Assembly (NCBI GenBank): GCA_016758905.1
Contig: JAEPQZ010000001.1
Coordinates: forward strand, 1,824,634-1,888,633
DNA from: Umbelopsis isabellina
Lineage: Eukaryota > Mucoromycota > Umbelopsidomycetes > Umbelopsidales > Umbelopsidaceae
Direction: 5' to 3'
DNA length: 64,000 bases
Positions 61,500 through 64,000 of this stretch are shown one piece after another (positions within the stretch are counted from its first letter, which is position 1; the number at the start of each line of letters is the position of its first letter). Below the pieces are notes generated by a model, which had not been told where the DNA came from, did no database searches, and saw only the letters and a list, made by a program, of their open reading frames with translations. The translations under genes and the position numbers were made by a program.

Positions 61500-61775
61500 C
61501 TACGACCATGCTCCACAGTTGCTGTTGCAGTTTTCCAATTGAGAACCACAGCTAGTTCTGAAATCTGCATACGCAGGAGAATGAGTAGTTGTGCGGCAGC
61601 AATAGTATGTATTGAGGTTGGAGCCAACATAACAGCTCTTGGTTCTTAAGGTCCCTCCTGCGGCACTGCAGATTGACTTTGTACTTGCATTACTGATACA
61701 CCAGTTGAAGCTATAACTTGCATTTGCAACAGCAAGGGTTGTAGCTAGCAGGAAAATCTTTGTAAAGTAGACCAT
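61500..61775 (-). CDS. small secreted cysteine-rich protein
   Basis: 91 aa with a clear signal peptide of about 19 residues (MVYFTKIFLLATTLAVANA). The mature part of about 72 residues has eight Cys, an even number consistent with four disulfides. It is rich in Asn, Ser, Thr and Tyr. The Cys pattern includes a vicinal CC pair (YYCCR) and a C-terminal C-x3-C (NCNSNCG). It is not a recognisable hydrophobin (it has the CC doublet but not the hydrophobin spacing) or defensin. It could be an effector or other surface/antimicrobial peptide. A 5'-leader intron fits well (61842-61791), with donor GTAAGT and branch-like TTTACTAAC before CCAG. A TATATAAAT element lies about 120 bp upstream of the ATG. 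Confidence 0.8.
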   Translation of the reverse strand: MVYFTKIFLLATTLAVANASYSFNWCISNASTKSICSAAGGTLRTKSCYVGSNLNTYYCCRTTTHSPAYADFRTSCGSQLENCNSNCGAWS

Positions 61776-63025
61776 ATTATACTTTACAATCTGGAATGTT
61801 AGTAAACGTCAGATATTTCGTCACAAGATATCGAAAACTTACATATTTTGTTAGGAAACAATATCTAATCGCTGTCAATCACTGAACGACATTATTTATA
61901 TACGAATGAGTATGCAACACAAATGCTTTTTATTAGCGTTATGGTGAAAATGTTTGAGCATGAGAAAATATTATATCCATGGGAAGTACTCATAAGTCGA
62001 CAAATATACAAAAATACACCAATTTACAGATGCTGGCACAATTCCAGGTCGGGAACCGACAGGAGTATGGCGCACATTTGCTGGTACAATTGCGGGAATC
62101 GAAGCTAATTACAGGGTATTCAGCAATTACCAGGTATGCGCAGTAATACAGTGCGGGAACCATATGTGGCTGACATAAATGCGCAGCAGAATCTTATCAA
62201 ATAGCGAAACAAGCAATAATTTGATATGTCCATTCACTGTGACTATAGAGTATTAATGTGAAGCAATGGTAGATGTCATTTGCGAATGAAATATAAGAGT
62301 TTGAAAGACATTGACAAATGAGCAAATAAATTGTCTCGTACTTTGTATAGATTTTAAAAGTGCCCGCTTTCCAGATGCATCACCGAGGATTCCCAGTCAT
62401 ATTGGATAACTTTAATAAACGGTTTGGCAGACATTTTGAAATAACTTAATACTCGTTTTTGCAACTCATACTTTCATACGATGGCCCTGAGCCAGCTATA
62501 CGAGGTTGTACCTTAAGTAGGGCATGCAACGAATTCTCTGGCTGGCTCTAATTAGCATACAGATAAAAATCGAGTGCTATACTAATGGCCACCATTTTTT
62601 ATACTCATTACATAAAGAAGGCGTAAGAGGAGGTTCATTCCAACCAAATAATCTTTAGGTTTGAAAGTATCAATAAGCATACTTTTTATTTTGGGTAGAT
62701 GCATGCCTTTAATCCAACCGCAGTCGACATAGGATAGCATCAATGTGTAGAATCTAGTACATATTACTCTGACTGTTTACGATTCCTGAAATTGGTTGTA
62801 GTTGTTTGCTTCAAATTAAACCAGGAACTTAAGTATTCGCACAGATACTGAGTATATGTGCAGGGGAACTGGAGTTAAGCATATATCTTTTAGTAAAGAC
62901 TGGTTTGGTACTTCCATTTCAGTCGCCAATACCTGAGACTCAGGATATCAATGTACAACTTGATCTACCGTTTTCTTTGTCATATTTCTCAATGTTGCTA
63001 AGTAGCATAAGGAATTGTCTACAGC
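61776..63025. other. intergenic region, no recognisable gene
   Basis: About 1.25 kb, AT-rich. Short frames (61923-62108) have no recognisable content. It contains the leader intron of the secreted-peptide gene (61791-61842). Confidence 0.5.
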
Positions 63026-63322
63026 ATGAAGATGAAAGTTAGAAGTGTAGCAAAGATGATGGCGAGTGAAATTTTAAAGCTAATCGGTGTAAAAGTTCAC
63101 GGCGTTAACGAGTGGTGGTGCCACGGTATAAAGCATTTGTTGTGTCCGGGGTAAGCTAACTGTATGACTAGTTGACTTTAATAATATGTTGTCGCGCTTT
63201 TCAGGATCTTTATGCTGCAAGGAAGTGGTCAGCCGGATTTCATTTTTAGCTATTTGCCATCATGCTTTTCCGAGAAGATCGCAATAAATTTTTTCCAGAA
63301 TTTTGGATCCAACTTGGCCTGA
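63026..63322 (+). CDS. candidate two-exon small gene, unknown
   Basis: A possible model: ATG at 63026, exon 1 to 63150, intron 63151-63204 (GTAAGC ... TTTTCAG), exon 2 63205-63322. It gives 80 aa: basic N-terminal part (MKMKVRSVAKMMASEILK), two Trp, Cys near the centre, ending NFFQNFGSNLA. I do not recognise it. A separate frame, 63262-63537 (91 aa, Cys/Arg/Gln-rich), overlaps the second exon in another frame and also stays open. Only one or neither is likely real. The nearby tandem repeat suggests this edge could be mobile-element or repeat territory. Confidence 0.25.
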
Positions 63323-63770
63323 TCTTCCTAACAGCATTATGGATGACTGCCAAGCAACATACTGGACGACAAATTATATGCCAATATCACTACAAAAGCC
63401 AATGCCGTTGGATATTTGTGAGCTTCCTGGGTAACCGAACCTGTGCATCCAAAGAGCTTGAATGTCAAATCAATGTTGGTCTCGATCGTACCCAACAACA
63501 AATTGTTGATGAATGGGCAAAAAAAAGTCTTTGTTAGTTGAACAGGTTGCCATTCTTAAGTAGACTATCTTGACAAATTACATCACAGTTCAACAAAGAT
63601 AAATCAGATGAAAGTATATGTCGAATGTGGAGGAGGTCGAAAATGTGCGACGGCATACAATGCATATAATCCATCTATACGACAGTCTAAAGGAGAAACT
63701 CCCAGTTCATTTTTTTATAAGAAATTTTCCTGTTATGTAAAGTGGAGTATTCAAGCGTAAGATAATTATA

Positions 63771-63791
63771 GTTCAGTCCGGAGGACTGAAC
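63771..63791. repeat. perfect 9-bp hairpin
   Basis: GTTCAGTCC, loop GGA, GGACTGAAC. It immediately precedes the tandem repeat at the window end. Confidence 0.7.
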
Positions 63792-63818
63792 AAACATGAG
63801 CCTAGAGGTGTATTAACA

Positions 63819-64000
63819 GACTGGCAGAGCCGTCACAGGAGACGTTCAACTGTATGAAGATGACCAGGGCCATCTTCATATAGGCACCGAATGGGGGGGT
63901 TACTGACTGGCAGAGCCGTCCGAAGGGCGGGTGCCAGGTGAAGTCAGGCTGGAGACACTTCATATAGGCACCGAATGGGGGGGTTACTGACTGGCAGAGC
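63819..64000. repeat. tandem repeat array, unit about 84-86 bp, cut by window end
   Basis: The string GACTGGCAGAGCCGTC starts at 63819 and 63905 and again (truncated) at 63989. A 43-base stretch, 63874-63916, is repeated exactly at 63958-64000 (period 84). It includes a G7 run. Each unit can fold into two hairpins with different arm sequences (see findings). The array continues beyond this window, so copy number and strand are unknown. Confidence 0.85.

Noticed and set aside
63819-64000. Hammerhead or twister ribozyme
   Set aside because: The CUGAUGA/GAAA hammerhead core and the twister core are absent; only generic hairpins are seen.

Overview
This window is nuclear DNA of a filamentous fungus. 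The genes carry many short GT-AG introns (about 45-110 bp), with CT-rich leaders and TATA boxes. The gene set (cytoplasmic dynein heavy chain, class IV chitin synthase, STE12, STE7-type MAPKK, VPS17) is fungal. An early-diverging lineage such as Mucoromycota fits best (a MITF/TFE-like bHLH factor, a bacterial-type Dps), but this placement is inference. I see no CRISPR array, rRNA, convincing tRNA or complete transposon.

Layout. 1-1.2 kb: no gene seen. 1.2-3.9 kb (-): a CM1-domain coiled-coil microtubule-organising protein. 4.2-17.7 kb (-): a six-exon cytoplasmic dynein heavy chain (4396 aa). 18.2-19.2 kb (-): STE12-like factor with a frame break inside its STE homeodomain. 20.2-21.1 kb (-): bHLH factor, divergent across 1.9 kb from pyruvate kinase (22.97-25.05 kb, +, seven exons). 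25.8-30.1 kb (+): class IV chitin synthase (eight exons). 30.4-31.9 kb (+): complex I 51-kDa flavoprotein. 32.5-36.7 kb: three consecutive intronless genes (esterase/lipase, Dps, secreted GH78-like glycosidase). 38.2-40.5 kb (+): TFIP11/Ntr1 spliceosome-disassembly factor, convergent with RRP12 (40.8-45.0 kb, -, eight exons, one GC-AG intron), which is divergent from VPS17 (45.3-46.9 kb, +). 47.1-49.05 kb (+): STE7/Fuz7-type MAPKK with a Ser/Pro-rich insert in the kinase domain. 50.6-51.5 kb (+): four-finger C2H2 factor. 53.2-54.75 kb (+): FAD-dependent (DAO-family) oxidoreductase. 55.3-56.5 kb (-): UDP-galactose-type transporter. 57.0-58.6 kb (-): Gyp8/TBC1D20-type Rab GAP. 59.9-61.0 kb (+): NAD(P)-dependent extended-SDR reductase. 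61.5-61.8 kb (-): small secreted 8-Cys protein. 63.77-64.0 kb: start of an approximately 84-bp tandem repeat with potential RNA-like hairpins, cut by the window edge.

Functional links. Dynein and the CM1 protein both act at microtubule organising centres and are neighbours on one strand. The MAPKK and STE12 belong to the same mating/filamentation MAPK pathway. Chitin synthase, nucleotide-sugar transporter, VPS17 and the Rab1-type GAP all serve the secretory/cell-wall route. RRP12 and TFIP11 are RNA-processing housekeeping genes. Exon models were built by hand from splice consensus, reading frame and family alignment. For every multi-exon model except STE12 the summed exon length is a multiple of three.
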